Below, piece by piece: positions 50,155-59,010 of a stretch of 64,000 bases of DNA; the first letter of the stretch is position 1; each line of letters starts with the position of its first letter. The position numbers and the translations under genes are program-made. This DNA is from Perca fluviatilis (taxonomy: Eukaryota; Chordata; Actinopteri; Perciformes; Percidae): NCBI RefSeq assembly GCF_010015445.1, contig NC_053120.1:18192308-18256307 (forward strand). Direction: 5' to 3'. The notes under the pieces were generated by a model. It was not told the DNA's origin and searched no databases. It saw nothing but the letters and a program-made list of their open reading frames with translations.

Positions 50155-50156
<2 letters not shown>

Positions 50157-50241
<85 letters not shown>
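50157..50241. repeat. (TG)n microsatellite
   Basis: About 42 TG units. Confidence 0.96.
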
Positions 50242-50243
<2 letters not shown>

Positions 50244-50896
50244 TAAAAAGAAGAGAAGTGCAATAATGGTTAGCCTAACTACACAACTAGAACTACAACA
50301 TCCCTATATTGCCTGTTGGATTAAATTCATTATAGATTTGCTGGCACTAATGTGTATGCAAACCACTCTTAGAGGGCACAGGTTAGCACAGTGACAGCTC
50401 CCACTTCTGGCTGTGCTGCTTCAGTTCTGGTTTGCTGCCCTCTCCAGTGACCTGGAAGATGTCATCGACCTTATTTGCTGCAGCCAGACAATCTGCTACT
50501 GACTGGCTGTTGTCCTTCAACGTCTAACTGGGCAGGTGTTGTGAGATTCTTATTTCTATAGCTGTATTGTAACCTCCACAGGTCTCCCTGGATCGTTTAC
50601 ATGGCTGTAGATTATACAATAAGATGAGGTTCGTTCTACTGTAAATTGATGGTGACTACCATCACGTCATCATTTTCCTTTGAACCTCTGGTTTTCTACA
50701 TTATGGCAAGGCAGAGCACTGTTAAGCCTTCAGCACCAGGAGTCATTCAGGTGACATGATGTAATTTTTCCACTTGAATTGTCAACTTGTTGTGTGTACT
50801 TTCACTTGTAACTGGCGATTGACCCTTGAGCCTGTTACAGGGCAAAGCCTGTGTGAAATGTTGTTAAATGTACATATTTTAATGCTTCCTCTAAGC
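50242..50896. other. No gene seen
   Basis: Unique sequence with no recognised feature. Confidence 0.5.
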
Positions 50897-51441
50897 CAGA
50901 GATCTTCAACAGGTGGTCCGTGACCCCTAGGGGGTCCTCAGAGTTAGTGCAGGGGGGCTTGCCAAAGTATTTTTTAAAAAATTATCTTTTTTTTTAAAAT
51001 AAAATATGTCTGAAAATATACGTTAATATGAATCCAACATATTAATAGCAAAAATAAATTGGCCTATTTGTGAAAAATAAATGATTTACACGTTGATGAT
51101 AAGCGCACTATAGGTAAGGTAGCCACTATGGTAGTCATACAGTTAAGCTTAAGAATTAACTTTGCCTTCCACATGTATTACATTACGTTACATGTCATTT
51201 AGCTGATGCTTTTATCCAAAGCGACTTCCAGTAAGTGCATTCAACCATGAAGGTACATGTATGGTATGTTTGACGTTAAAACATGATGCATAAATAATAA
51301 CCATTTATTTTTTTCTATTTGTCCTAGTTTAACTCAATTGTACAAACTATACAACATACATATATATGTAGTAGGGGGTCTCTACTCGGTCTCTCTTTCA
51401 ACTAAGGGTTCCCTGGCCTAAAAAACATTGAAGACCCCTGC
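50897..51441. mobile_element. hAT (Charlie-like) MITE with 8-bp duplication
   Basis: The left end is CAGAGATCTTCAACAGGTGG. The right end, reverse-complemented, is CAGGGGTCTTCAATG, matching the CAGNGGTCTTCAA terminus typical of Charlie-like hAT elements. Flanks are CTCTAAGC (50889-50896) and CTCTATGC (51442-51449), an 8-bp duplication with one mismatch. The left subterminal region has GTGACCCCTAGGGGGTC, a short palindrome. The body is AT-rich without a transposase frame and holds another repeat at about 51175-51262. Confidence 0.9.
51175..51262. repeat. Nested teleost dispersed repeat
   Basis: The words GTTACATGTCATTTAGC and TTATCCAAAGCGACTTCC belong to a very abundant fish repeat whose parent family I cannot name. 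It lies inside the 50897-51441 element. A related piece in the opposite orientation is at 56450-56484 in the satellite region. Confidence 0.6.
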
Positions 51442-51449
51442 TCTATGCA

Positions 51450-53411
51450 ACTGTGTTGCTAAGCAAGTCTGTGACTTCCTAGATGCCAGGTTAACCACAA
51501 GCTGAAAACCACTAGACTCATGTTGCAATACATCCTTTTGATATCCACACAGTTTGATATCCACTGCCTCTAATCTTTCAATAGAATTATTACATAATGC
51601 TTGTAAAACTTATATTTAGTAGCTTTGTGGTGAGGTTGGGTGTGTTTTGATTACTTGCTGGAGGCACAGAGAGGATGTGGCTCCATCCTCCTGTTCCAAA
51701 GCAGCTTGATTGCCTCAGGACAGGGCCAAGCGTGCCTGCACACTCACACTGTGTGGCATGGCAAGCTTTAAGCGCTAACTGGAGATGGAGTGGGATTGCT
51801 TTCCCTCCCATCATGCCAGCTGGCGCAACGGTCCTTATCAGGTTAACTGGCTTGGGACACGTTAAATTGTGCTCAGTCACTGACACACAGGGGAGACTAA
51901 CAGCGAAGGTGAGAAAGTAGAGTGACAGTTACTTCCGGGGTGCAGTTTCTCATTTTTAGTTATTTTTGGTTTAGTTTAGTTTGTTTCATGTGCATCTTTG
52001 CAAGATATATAACAGTATCAGGGTAATTTTTCCACAAATGTGTTTGTTGACAATTTAATAAAAGCAGATCAATCTAATACATATGACAAGAGCAGGGGAA
52101 CACAAATCATTCTTGCATATCCAGTTTATGTCACACCCATTTCAACACCAAGACAGCATTGGCAGAGTAGTAGGAGCTAACCCTGTCCTAAGGTAAAATG
52201 TGTTTATGATTCTCTCAAGTAATCTTACTGTAGGTAGTTACTTCTGCAGTCTTGTGATATTGCGCTTTCTAGAAATCCAGCAGATCACTCATCAAACATT
52301 TTTGGATATGTGGTGTACTTACCTGTTTCAATTTTTTTTTTTTTTTTATGAGGTTTGAGTTTACGTTGTCCATCAGACATTAAAAAGTAAAATCATCTGA
52401 GATGAAAATGCTCAAGTTTGAGCAAGTAAGCAAAACCAGCTTGCGTATGCACATGCATATTTTGCCAAATTTCTCAAAATTTGCTGCTTATGGTTTTATT
52501 TATTAAATCCACAGTTAAGTCTACAGGTGTAATAACATTAATAAAACTATAACTTTAATTAAGCTTGATTAAATTCTAACTTTCACTGATCTTAGGTGAA
52601 TACAAACTTAAAAAAAAATCTTAAAGATGTGTTTGAGAAGACATTCCATCTTTCACAAGGTTAAATGTTTTTTTCATGCTTACCACTGATGAACCCTATC
52701 AGATTTTAATGAATTTCCAACAAAGTAATCCAAATAGCTTTTCTTCTTAACAGCAATTATATGACTAAACTTCCAAGAGGTGTGTGAACCCATTTTGTGG
52801 CCTGATTGAAAGCTATTCATCACAGTTGGCAGTCACTCACAGGCACTCACTTCTGCGCCGTGCACGTACAAGTGCCACGTCTAGCAAAAAGCTTCTTACT
52901 TTTCAGAACAGAGCATAATGGTCTAATAATGTATTTATTGCCCAAGGACTTTTAGCTTTTGTGTAGTAAACACTCAGTACTCAGAGAATAAATACAAACA
53001 ACATTAAGTTATTGGGTATGTGTCGATAGTGACATTTGACATATGCTTTTGTACCTTTCTGTGTGGTCATACACACTCAGCATTAGGTCGCAGTCTTCAT
53101 TGTCCATACAGAATGTGGTGTAGTTGAAGTACTGTAATGTTAAAATAAAACACCTGGAAGATATTTTAGTTATGTTATGTTTAACAAGCCTGCTAAATAA
53201 AGGAACACAAAAATGGTTATATGCACATACATAACTTGTAAATAAGCAACAATTTGACTGAAAATGTAGGAAGCATTCAGGTGAGCATACTGTCATATTG
53301 AATTGAAATGGTGGGTGGGAAGAGATATACACCATATGCAGTGTGTTTCCTAAAGGCTACATTAATAGCATGCACACTTAATTTCCCCAGTCATGAGTTG
53401 GTGATTGCAGT
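51450..53411. other. No gene seen
   Basis: AT-rich unique DNA with a T17 run near 52330. No features supported. Confidence 0.5.
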
Positions 53412-53419
53412 GATGGATG

Positions 53420-53923
53420 CAGCCTGGTCTCACAGAATTCCGTGAAATGATCACAAACTGTTAACACCGCATTATGTGGTGGTGACACCGAATGTGTGAA
53501 AATTCCATGTGGCCAAACAATGCCAATGTAAAGTCAATGAGAAGATGACGTAGCATTAAGAGCGACTACAGTAGCGAGTAGTAAGAAAGCCCGAAAATCT
53601 GCATAGGGAGGTTGGTTAGGGTGGTGGATGGGTCAAACAACACAGGACTTTCATCCAGGAGACTGGGGGTCATGTCCTGCGTGTCACGTTTCCTAAACCC
53701 AACCGTCCCATTCTTCTTTTCCTAAACCCAACCATCCCGTTGTCCCGTATGTCATGCAAACGTAACCCCACCCACGACCTTTTCCTTAACTTAAGTGGCC
53801 GCATTCATTTCACGGAATTCTTCCGTGGACCCATCACGGAATTTTTTGCGATTCCATGAAACTGCCACAGATTTTGAGTTAAGGGGCCGTGTTCATTTCA
53901 CGGAATTCTGTGAGATCAGGTTG
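53420..53923. mobile_element. Transposon with about 30-bp inverted repeats and perfect 8-bp duplication
   Basis: The left end CAGCCTGGTCTCACAGAATT continues into CCGTGAAATGA. The right end, reverse-complemented, starts CAACCTGATCTCACAGAATT and continues the same way, so nearly 30 bases match. The flanks GATGGATG (53412-53419 and 53924-53931) are identical. Inside are repeated CCTAAACCCAACC words and further inverted copies of the TTCACGGAATTCT motif near 53811-53823. No transposase is encoded. The 8-bp duplication fits hAT or P-type integration; I recall this as a common fish element of uncertain superfamily. Confidence 0.9.
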
Positions 53924-54248
53924 GATGGATGAAGATGGTTGAGGATGCATAAGGAGAGAATGATTGGAGAAAGAAAAACATGGTTGCGGCGAGGGACAGC
54001 TTTGTAATAAACCGACAGTACGTCATAATGTTTCACCAGGTCTGATCTCCATTTTAGTAAACATGACCGCTGTTTTGACCCTTGGAGCAGGGGACAGATG
54101 GTAATGAGGATTAAAATGAAGGGGCAAACGGCGAGAAAGGGGGCAAAGGGCTTCGGGATCAAAGTGGAGGCAACAAAAGAGGGGAGTAGTGAGAAACTAG
54201 AAAATGCATTTCCTGCAGAAAATGCTTGTGAATGCTGACAAGATAAAT

Positions 54249-54600
54249 TGCTAAAGCTAAACTGGATTGCTGGCATAATTGGATAAGAAGAAGGTAAAGT
54301 AGTGAGAATAATTGGAAAAGTGGGAATGGTTTTAATTAGTATGAATGTCATTGAAATATTGAATAACACCAATAATGCATCAAACATAGGTGGAATATTT
54401 TAAGGTTTTTTGAAAAGCTGTTGCTACACTAAATTGCTGGTTAAAATGTGTAAGAAGGTGAAGTTGTAGCATAATGTGTAAAACTGGAAATGTTTCTAAT
54501 TAATACGAATGTCTTAAAAAAGCTGAATAATACCAATGTTGTATGCAAGTTTTTGTAAAAGCTGAAGCTAAACTGAATTGCTGGCTTTAATTTGGATAAA
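54249..54600 (+). repeat. Degenerate tandem repeat, 145-167 bp period
   Basis: A GCTAAACTGGATTGCTGG-like word recurs at 54251-54273, 54417-54440 and 54561-54584. A TTAATTAGTATGAATGTC-like word follows each of the first two. This gives three diverged copies spaced 167 and 144 bases apart. Open frames on the minus strand here are by-products. Confidence 0.65.
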
Positions 54601-54964
54601 GAAGTAAGTGAAAGAATAATGAATGAGTTGGTAAAATGGGAAATAGGTTGGTCATATTAGGAAATCTCAATCAGCTGTGTTCAATATTTTCAAAAAGTAC
54701 AAAAAGAATTTAAAAGTTATATAAAACTCCTAATGAATACAAGATGTGAATCAGTTTAAGGTTTGAATGGAGTATGAATCCATAAATAAGACTTGCTTAA
54801 GCATGAAAAGCAGCTGAAGCAGTATAAATAGCTAAAAAATGAGAGGGATGAAGGATGCAAAATAAAAAGTAAGAAATTATAGGGGTTCAAATGTTTTTCA
54901 TTTGCACCACTGTTTCATTATAGCAGACAGACATATTGACAGAGAAAGACATACAAACATATAG

Positions 54965-55150
54965 ATATGCAACGCATTCTCATGTACGAAAATGTATGAT
55001 GTTGTACGAAAATGTATGCACACCAAATCTTATGAAACTAGGAGACCACCGGCTGGTCCCGGCGTCACGTGTCGCCGGCTGGCAACACGCTCCATGATGC
55101 GGAGCGGCAGTTGCTAGTTGTTTAAGCCGCTACGGAGCTTTGTGATGCCG
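54965..55150. repeat. Dispersed repeat fragment, CATTCTCATGTACG type
   Basis: It starts near AACGCATTCTCATGTACG and contains a duplicated TGTACGAAAATGTATG word and two GCCGGCTGG/CCGGCTGG words. It resembles one end of a common fish DNA transposon and is cut off directly by the first satellite array. Confidence 0.5.
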
Positions 55151-55500
55151 CTTACGAAAAAAGTCATAAAAAGTCATAATATAGTATGTCGAAAAAAGTG
55201 ATAAAAAGCAATAAATAGTATTTAAAAAGTGATAAAAAGTCATAGTATAGTATGTCGAAAACATTGATTAAAAGTCATGAAATAGAATATTGAATAAAGT
55301 AATAAAATAACTAAAGAAGTCATAATATAGCATGTCAAAAAAGTCATGGTATAGCATGTCCAAAAATCATTGTATAGTATGTCAAAAAAAGGTATAAAAA
55401 GGTAATAGTATACTATGTTGAAGAAATTGACAATAAAAGTCATAGAATAGTATGTCCAACAAAAGTCATGAAAAGTCATAGTATAGTATGTCAAAGGATG
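55151..55500 (+). repeat. AT-rich satellite, array 1
   Basis: Units of about 35 bp built from AAAGTCATAGTATAGTATG, GTCGAAAAAAGTG and ATAAAA blocks, with length variation. The plus-strand orientation here defines direct. A TATGTCAAAGGATGTCC junction leads into the SINE cassette at 55501. Confidence 0.9.
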
Positions 55501-55644
55501 TCCGGAAGGTCATGCAAACTCCACACAAAAATGCCTTGCCCGGACTGAGGATCGAACCAGAGGTAACAGTCTACAGTGCCTACTTGCTGGTGCTAGGTTG
55601 AGCAGTACTAACCACTGAGGTATTCTGGCACCAAATAAGAGGAT
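55501..55644 (-). repeat. tRNA-like SINE cassette, copy 1
   Basis: On the minus strand it has box A-like CCTCAGTGGTTAGTACTG and box B-like GGTTCGATCC, then GTGTGGAGTTTGCATG. This is the head of a widespread fish repeat. The satellite/cassette junction (TATGTCAAA then TGTC[CT][GA]GAAG) is nearly the same as in the copies at 56535, 61960 and 62655, so the cassettes spread as part of the satellite, not by separate insertions. Confidence 0.7.
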
Positions 55645-56350
55645 TGTGCGAGATGAACTGCGCCTCGCTTGTAAAGTCGACGAGAGCAGGCGGGAGCAGC
55701 AGGGGCGGTTACAAAAATCTGCTCTCAAGTCGGACAGTTTCCGGCTGATTCCAGCAGCCTTCAGGCTGAACAGGAAGTGACAGAAACACTGTGGTCCGAT
55801 TCCGATTTAATAAAATGTTATCAGACCCATATATCATCTCCTACAACACAGTCTCCAGTTGTTTTTATTATGACAGAATAGCTGTCAAAATGCTTTACAT
55901 GCGATCTGTTGCTGATTTTAATTAACAACACACTGTAGATGATCCGTAATCTGAACAGATTTAGTCTCTCTGACTTCTAAACGTAACTATCAGCCACACA
56001 ACATGTGGTTTGTACAGAATAAGCCTTTAAATCAGACAAATAGCAGTTAAAATCCCTCCAAATCAAAATCAATAAAAAGTTTATATAAAACGTCATCATG
56101 TTGAGTCGATTCTGAACGAATCAGCTGTTAGATCAGCTGAGAGGCCGGCGTTTCCCAGCATGCCCTGGGTCCGCCTGGGTCAGTGGAGAGCAACTGCGGC
56201 GCCTGGTTCTAAAAACTGCAGCCGCCTTGATCTCGTGAGGTTATCGTTGCCCACGTGTGCATGACGTCAGAACAAGTTGGGATCAAGTCGGACACAGATC
56301 TAACCGGCATGATCGCGGTGATCACCGGTGATCAATTGTGCGCAGATCTG
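55645..56350. repeat. Non-satellite insert with CpG-rich ends
   Basis: About 700 bp unlike the satellite, probably a DNA transposon fragment. AGTCGGACAGTTTCC near the left and AGTCGGACACAGATC near the right repeat the same word. The right part is CpG-rich with an E-box CACGTG followed by a CRE TGACGTCA (about 56253-56271). No coding frame was recognised. Confidence 0.5.
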
Positions 56351-56534
56351 TCATCAGTCATAGTACAATATGTTGAAAAAAAAAACATTAAAAAGTTATA
56401 GTATAATATGTCAAAAAAGTGAAAAAGGACATAGTATAACGTCAGCTAAATCATCAGCTAAATGACATGTAATGTAATGTAATAGTATATTGAGAAAAGT
56501 CATAGTATACTAGGTCAAAAAAATGGTAGTATAT
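56351..56534 (+). repeat. AT-rich satellite, array 2
   Basis: Direct orientation. It is interrupted at about 56442-56484 by TCAGCTAAATGACATGTAATG, a piece of the dispersed repeat also seen in reverse orientation at 51175-51262. Confidence 0.85.
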
Positions 56535-56667
56535 AGTATGTAAAAACATCTGGAAGAACATGCAAAAACCACACAAGGACCAGCTCACAGGGGGATTGAA
56601 CCTAGGGTCATAGTCTCCATGTCCTATGTGCTGAAAGTTGTTGGAGCAGGACTAACCACTGAGCCGT
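56535..56667 (-). repeat. tRNA-like SINE cassette, copy 2
   Basis: Minus-strand cassette with box A-like GGCTCAGTGGTTAGTCC and box B-like AGGTTCAATCCC. It has the same satellite junctions as copy 1. Confidence 0.7.
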
Positions 56668-57002
56668 AGTATAGCATGTCAAAAAAAGTCATAGTATAGT
56701 ATGTCAGAAAAAGTGATTAAAAAGTCAATAGTATAGTACGTCAGAAAAAGTGATAAAAAAGTCATAGTATAGTATGTCAAAAAAAGTCATAGTATACTAT
56801 GTCGAAAAAAGTCATAGTATAGTAATTCGAAATAAGTCATAGTATACTATGTCGAAAAGTCATAGTATAGTATGTCGAAAAAGTGATAAAAAGGTCATAG
56901 TACAGTATGTCAAAATAAGTCATAGTATACTATGTCGAAAAGTCATAAAATAGTATGTCGAAAAAATCATCGTATATTATTTCGAAAAAGTCATAGTATA
57001 TG
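56668..57002 (+). repeat. AT-rich satellite, array 3
   Basis: Direct orientation and quite homogeneous. CATAGTATACTATG, a perfect 14-bp palindrome, occurs in several units. Confidence 0.92.
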
Positions 57003-57070
57003 TTAAGACATAGTTGTAGGTTTCTGTTTAATTGTGGCACAAGTAAAAAGCAGAAGAATCTAAATTTCTC

Positions 57071-57142
57071 TTGAGAACGCAGGTAGTGATCCCACAACCT
57101 ATTGCACACTAATGAGCACTCTACCATTTGAGCTAATTCCCC
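57071..57142 (-). pseudogene. tRNA-Ala(AGC)-derived relic
   Basis: Read from 57142 on the minus strand, it starts GGGGAATTAGCTCAAATGG, the 5' half of vertebrate tRNA-Ala with box A. The T-arm region is recognisable as GTGGGATCACTACC and the 3' end as GTTCTCA. The anticodon arm has lost one base, and the loop reads TTAGT where tRNA-Ala(AGC) has TTAGC. Acceptor pairing is 6 of 7. Probably a non-functional copy. It lies divergently from a tRNA-Ser start at 57287, about 145 bp away. Confidence 0.75.
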
Positions 57143-57286
57143 TACATGAACAATGATCGTGTAGCTCCATCTAGATCTTATCTTCCTCATCTACCCAATG
57201 CCGCATTTTTCTAGATTCACCACGACTATGTAAACACTAGGGGTGATACCTGGATCGGACCTTTACTTTGAAAACAAAAGAAGGCA

Positions 57287-57289
57287 GAC
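57287..57289 (+). pseudogene. tRNA-Ser start, cut after three bases
   Basis: GAC, the first three bases of tRNA-Ser(GCT) in this unit, preceded by its usual flank AAGGCA. The remaining tRNA is missing here; its continuation lies inverted at 58769-58834. Confidence 0.6.
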
Positions 57290-57301
57290 GGCCACCTCGT
57301 C
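57290..57301 (-). pseudogene. tRNA-Ser 5' fragment, 12 bases, inverted
   Basis: On the minus strand this reads GACGAGGTGGCC, the acceptor strand and start of the D-arm of tRNA-Ser(GCT). Its continuation, starting GAGCGGTTAAGG, is at 58833 onwards on the plus strand. Confidence 0.7.
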
Positions 57302-57414
57302 TGCCTGTATGTGTTTTCAAAGTAAAGGTCCGGCGTTGTGAATCTAGAAAATGTGGCATTGGGTAGATGAGAAAGATACGATCTAGATGGAGCTACACGA
57401 TCATTCCTCATATA

Positions 57415-57442
57415 GGGGAATTAGCTCCAATGGTAGAGTGCT
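57415..57442 (+). pseudogene. tRNA-Ala 5' half, truncated
   Basis: GGGGAATTAGCTCCAATGG followed by TAGAGTGCT matches the tRNA-Ala start, then breaks off into unrelated sequence. It is the inverted partner of 57071-57142. The 3' half is missing, apparently lost at the junction with the hAT remnant. Confidence 0.7.
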
Positions 57443-57454
57443 TTTGAACGCAAC

Positions 57455-58158
57455 TGTTTTTTGTTGTTGCTTTTTTTTTTGTGCGAACGTATGCAGCTTC
57501 TTCTTCTCTGGTTGCAAGTCGCAATTAAAAATAAGTAGAAGAAGAACTGCAATGTGTCGGACCCTGATCATGAATGTATTAAGAGAACGGTCGGACCCCT
57601 GTGTCGGCGAGCGCACACGAGAGACGTTAGCATGGACGTGAATGATCTGTTATCCCTCAAAAATGTCAGCTCATGGGAAAGAAAGAGAGGTCAATACAGA
57701 GTGCCGAGTTTTTAACCAAACATGGACTTCTAAGTATTTATTTACTGAAGTCAAAGGTAAAGCCGTGTGCTTAGTTTGCGGAGAACAGATCACTGTGTTA
57801 AAGGATTATAATTTGAATCACCACTACAATACTAAACACCACTCAGAGAAATACAACTTGACTGATGCAGAGCAGCCACGGCAACAAGGCATCCAGGGAT
57901 GCAGCAGTCAAGACCAGCTTTGTGATATCCCACAAAATGGCCAAAAACAGTAAGCCATTTTCTGAAGGGGAGTTTATAAAGAGTGTTTGGTGGACTCTGC
58001 TATGCTAATATGCCCAGAGAAAAAATAGATGTTTGAGAACATGCCGCCTGACATAAAATTAATATTGAGCAGAATTGACTTCATCCTGTTGGTCCGGCCC
58101 TCCACAATAGTCCCTGTTTCTCATGTGGCCCCTTGGGGAAATGAAATGCCCACCCCTG
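57455..58158 (+). mobile_element. Truncated hAT element inside the satellite block
   Basis: The right end reads GGAAATGAAATGCCCACCCCTG at its last 22 positions (58137-58158); reversed this gives CAGGGGTGGGCATTTC, a hAT-type terminus. The element's coding remnant is at 57642-58035. No left terminus was found; the left edge abuts a broken tRNA-Ala. Downstream, satellite sequence in inverted orientation resumes at once. Confidence 0.7.
57642..58035 (+). pseudogene. hAT transposase N-terminus (GTF2IRD2/ZBED-like), broken
   Basis: The first frame (57642-57953) gives CRVFNQTWTSKYLF, then VKGKAVCLVCGE with CxxC at residues 43 and 46, then NLNHHYNTKH with HxxxxH at 61 and 66. This is the zinc-finger head of hAT transposases related to the domesticated one in GTF2IRD2. 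After residue 85 the homologous reading moves one frame: KTSFVISHKMAKNSKPFSEG then EFIK. It shifts again to CLVDSAMLICPEKK, followed by a stop and MFENM. So there are two frameshifts, a stop, and loss of the whole catalytic domain. In the intact family the protein cuts and pastes the element using its terminal repeats. Confidence 0.8.
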
Positions 58159-58195
58159 TACTATCTATGACTTTTTCCAAGGTGCTATACTATGA
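58159..58195 (-). repeat. AT-rich satellite, array 4 (inverted)
   Basis: A short remnant in inverted orientation (CTATGACTTTTTCC) between the hAT end and SINE cassette copy 3. Confidence 0.75.
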
Positions 58196-58325
58196 CTATG
58201 GCTCAGTGGTTAACACTGCTTGAATGACCACCAGCACATAGTAACTGGAGACTATGTCCCTAGGTTCAATCCCACTCTGGGCTGGACCTTTTTGTGTGGA
58301 TTTTGCATGTTCTTCCAGGTATTTT
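58196..58325 (+). repeat. tRNA-like SINE cassette, copy 3 (inverted)
   Basis: Plus-strand ATGGCTCAGTGGTTAACACTG-like box A (58197-58216), box B AGGTTCAATCCC (58262-58273), then TTTGTGTGGATTTTGCATG. All other cassettes in the window are on the minus strand, in keeping with the inverted satellite around this one. Confidence 0.78.
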
Positions 58326-58763
58326 TACATACTATATACTATGACGTTTTTTGACTTTTTTCAACAAAAAATAATATGTCTTCCTATCACTTTTTTCAAC
58401 ATACTATACTATAACTTTTTATCACTTTTTTCGACATAGTATTCTATAACTTTTTTCAACATACTATACTATACATTTTTTATGACTTTTCTTGATATAC
58501 TATAGCTTTGACTTTTTATCACTTTTTTCGACATAGTATACTATGACTTTTTATCACTTTTTCGACGTACTATACTAAAACTTTTTTCGATGTACTATAC
58601 TATGACTTTTTATCACTTTTTTCGACTTACTATACTATAACTTTATTTTATGTACTATACCTGTTTTTGACGTACTATACCTTTTTTTAACACAGTATTC
58701 TATAACTTCTTTCAACATACTATACTATACATTTTCTATGACTTTTCTAGATATACTATAGCT
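58326..58763 (-). repeat. AT-rich satellite, array 5 (inverted)
   Basis: Units read CATACTATACTATGAC then TTTTTATCACTTTTTTCGA, the reverse complement of arrays 1-3 and 6-9. This orientation switch is bounded by the junctions near 57290 and 58834. Confidence 0.92.
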
Positions 58764-58768
58764 TGGGA

Positions 58769-58834
58769 TTTGAACCCACACGTGCAGAGCACAATGGATT
58801 AGCAGTCCATCGCCTTAACCACTCGGCCACCTCG
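58769..58834 (-). pseudogene. tRNA-Ser(GCT) relic lacking both ends
   Basis: Minus strand from 58834: CGAGGTGGCCGAGTGGTTAA, then GGCGATGGA with anticodon loop CTGCTAA (anticodon GCT), TCCATTG, variable arm GCTCTGCAC, and T-arm GTGGGTTCAAATCCCA. It lacks the first two bases of the acceptor and the 3' acceptor strand, where satellite takes over. D, anticodon and T arms are intact, so it was probably a real gene before rearrangement. Confidence 0.85.
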
Positions 58835-58899
58835 AGCGGTTAAGGTGATGGACTGCTAATCCATTGTGCTCTGCACGCGTGGGTTAGAATCCCATCCTT
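58833..58899 (+). pseudogene. tRNA-Ser(GCT) relic lacking its first 12 bases
   Basis: Plus strand: GAGCGGTTAAGGTGATGGA, loop CTGCTAA (anticodon GCT), TCCATTGTGCTCTGCACGC, T-arm GTGGGTTAGAATCCC and 3' acceptor ATCCTTGTC. The 5' acceptor strand is missing and lies inverted at 57290-57301. One box B base differs from usual (TTAGAATCC in place of TTCGAATCC). With the minus-strand copy it forms a near-perfect 65-bp-arm palindrome centred at 58834. Confidence 0.85.
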
Positions 58900-59010
58900 G
58901 TCAAAACAGGCAGCTTTATTCTGCTACAAGTACATGTCAACAATATAACTGGCTACATTCAACAACTCTCTTTGCAACAATGTCAATGTCATCTCCTACA
59001 AATAAATTAT
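58900..59010 (+). repeat. tRNA-Ser 3' flank unit, copy 1
   Basis: Contains CAACAATATAACTGGCTAC and CAACTCTCTTTGCAACAATG. Homologous flanks follow the tRNA-Ser relics at 60494-60610 and 61102-61225, so the tRNA gene was duplicated with its flanking DNA. Confidence 0.85.

Larger units (their letters stand above)
43539..50156. other. No gene confirmed; mostly unique DNA
   Basis: No coding gene recognised. The long frame at 45216-45674 has no family resemblance and spans CA-rich sequence. Blocks at 46640-46790, 47240-47370 and 48700-48930 look non-repetitive and GC-balanced with homeodomain-like TAATT words, so they are candidate non-coding regulatory DNA, unproven. A candidate exon at 47419-47550 is listed separately. 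Confidence 0.45.
57115..57442. repeat. Imperfect palindrome at the left inversion junction
   Basis: The left arm (57115-57220 and 57256-57276) is complementary to the right arm (57312-57332 and 57335-57442). Each arm is the tRNA-Ala start plus the spacer that separates tRNA-Ala from tRNA-Ser. The centre holds GGCAGAC, then GGCCACCTC, then GTCTGCC, the 5' ends of two tRNA-Ser genes joined head to head. The left arm carries about 35 extra bases (57221-57255), so the arms come from two different copies of the unit. Confidence 0.88.

Noticed and set aside
53893..54387. 164-codon open frame on the minus strand
   Set aside because: It spans the end of a transposon, its target duplication and a degenerate tandem repeat; no family resemblance.
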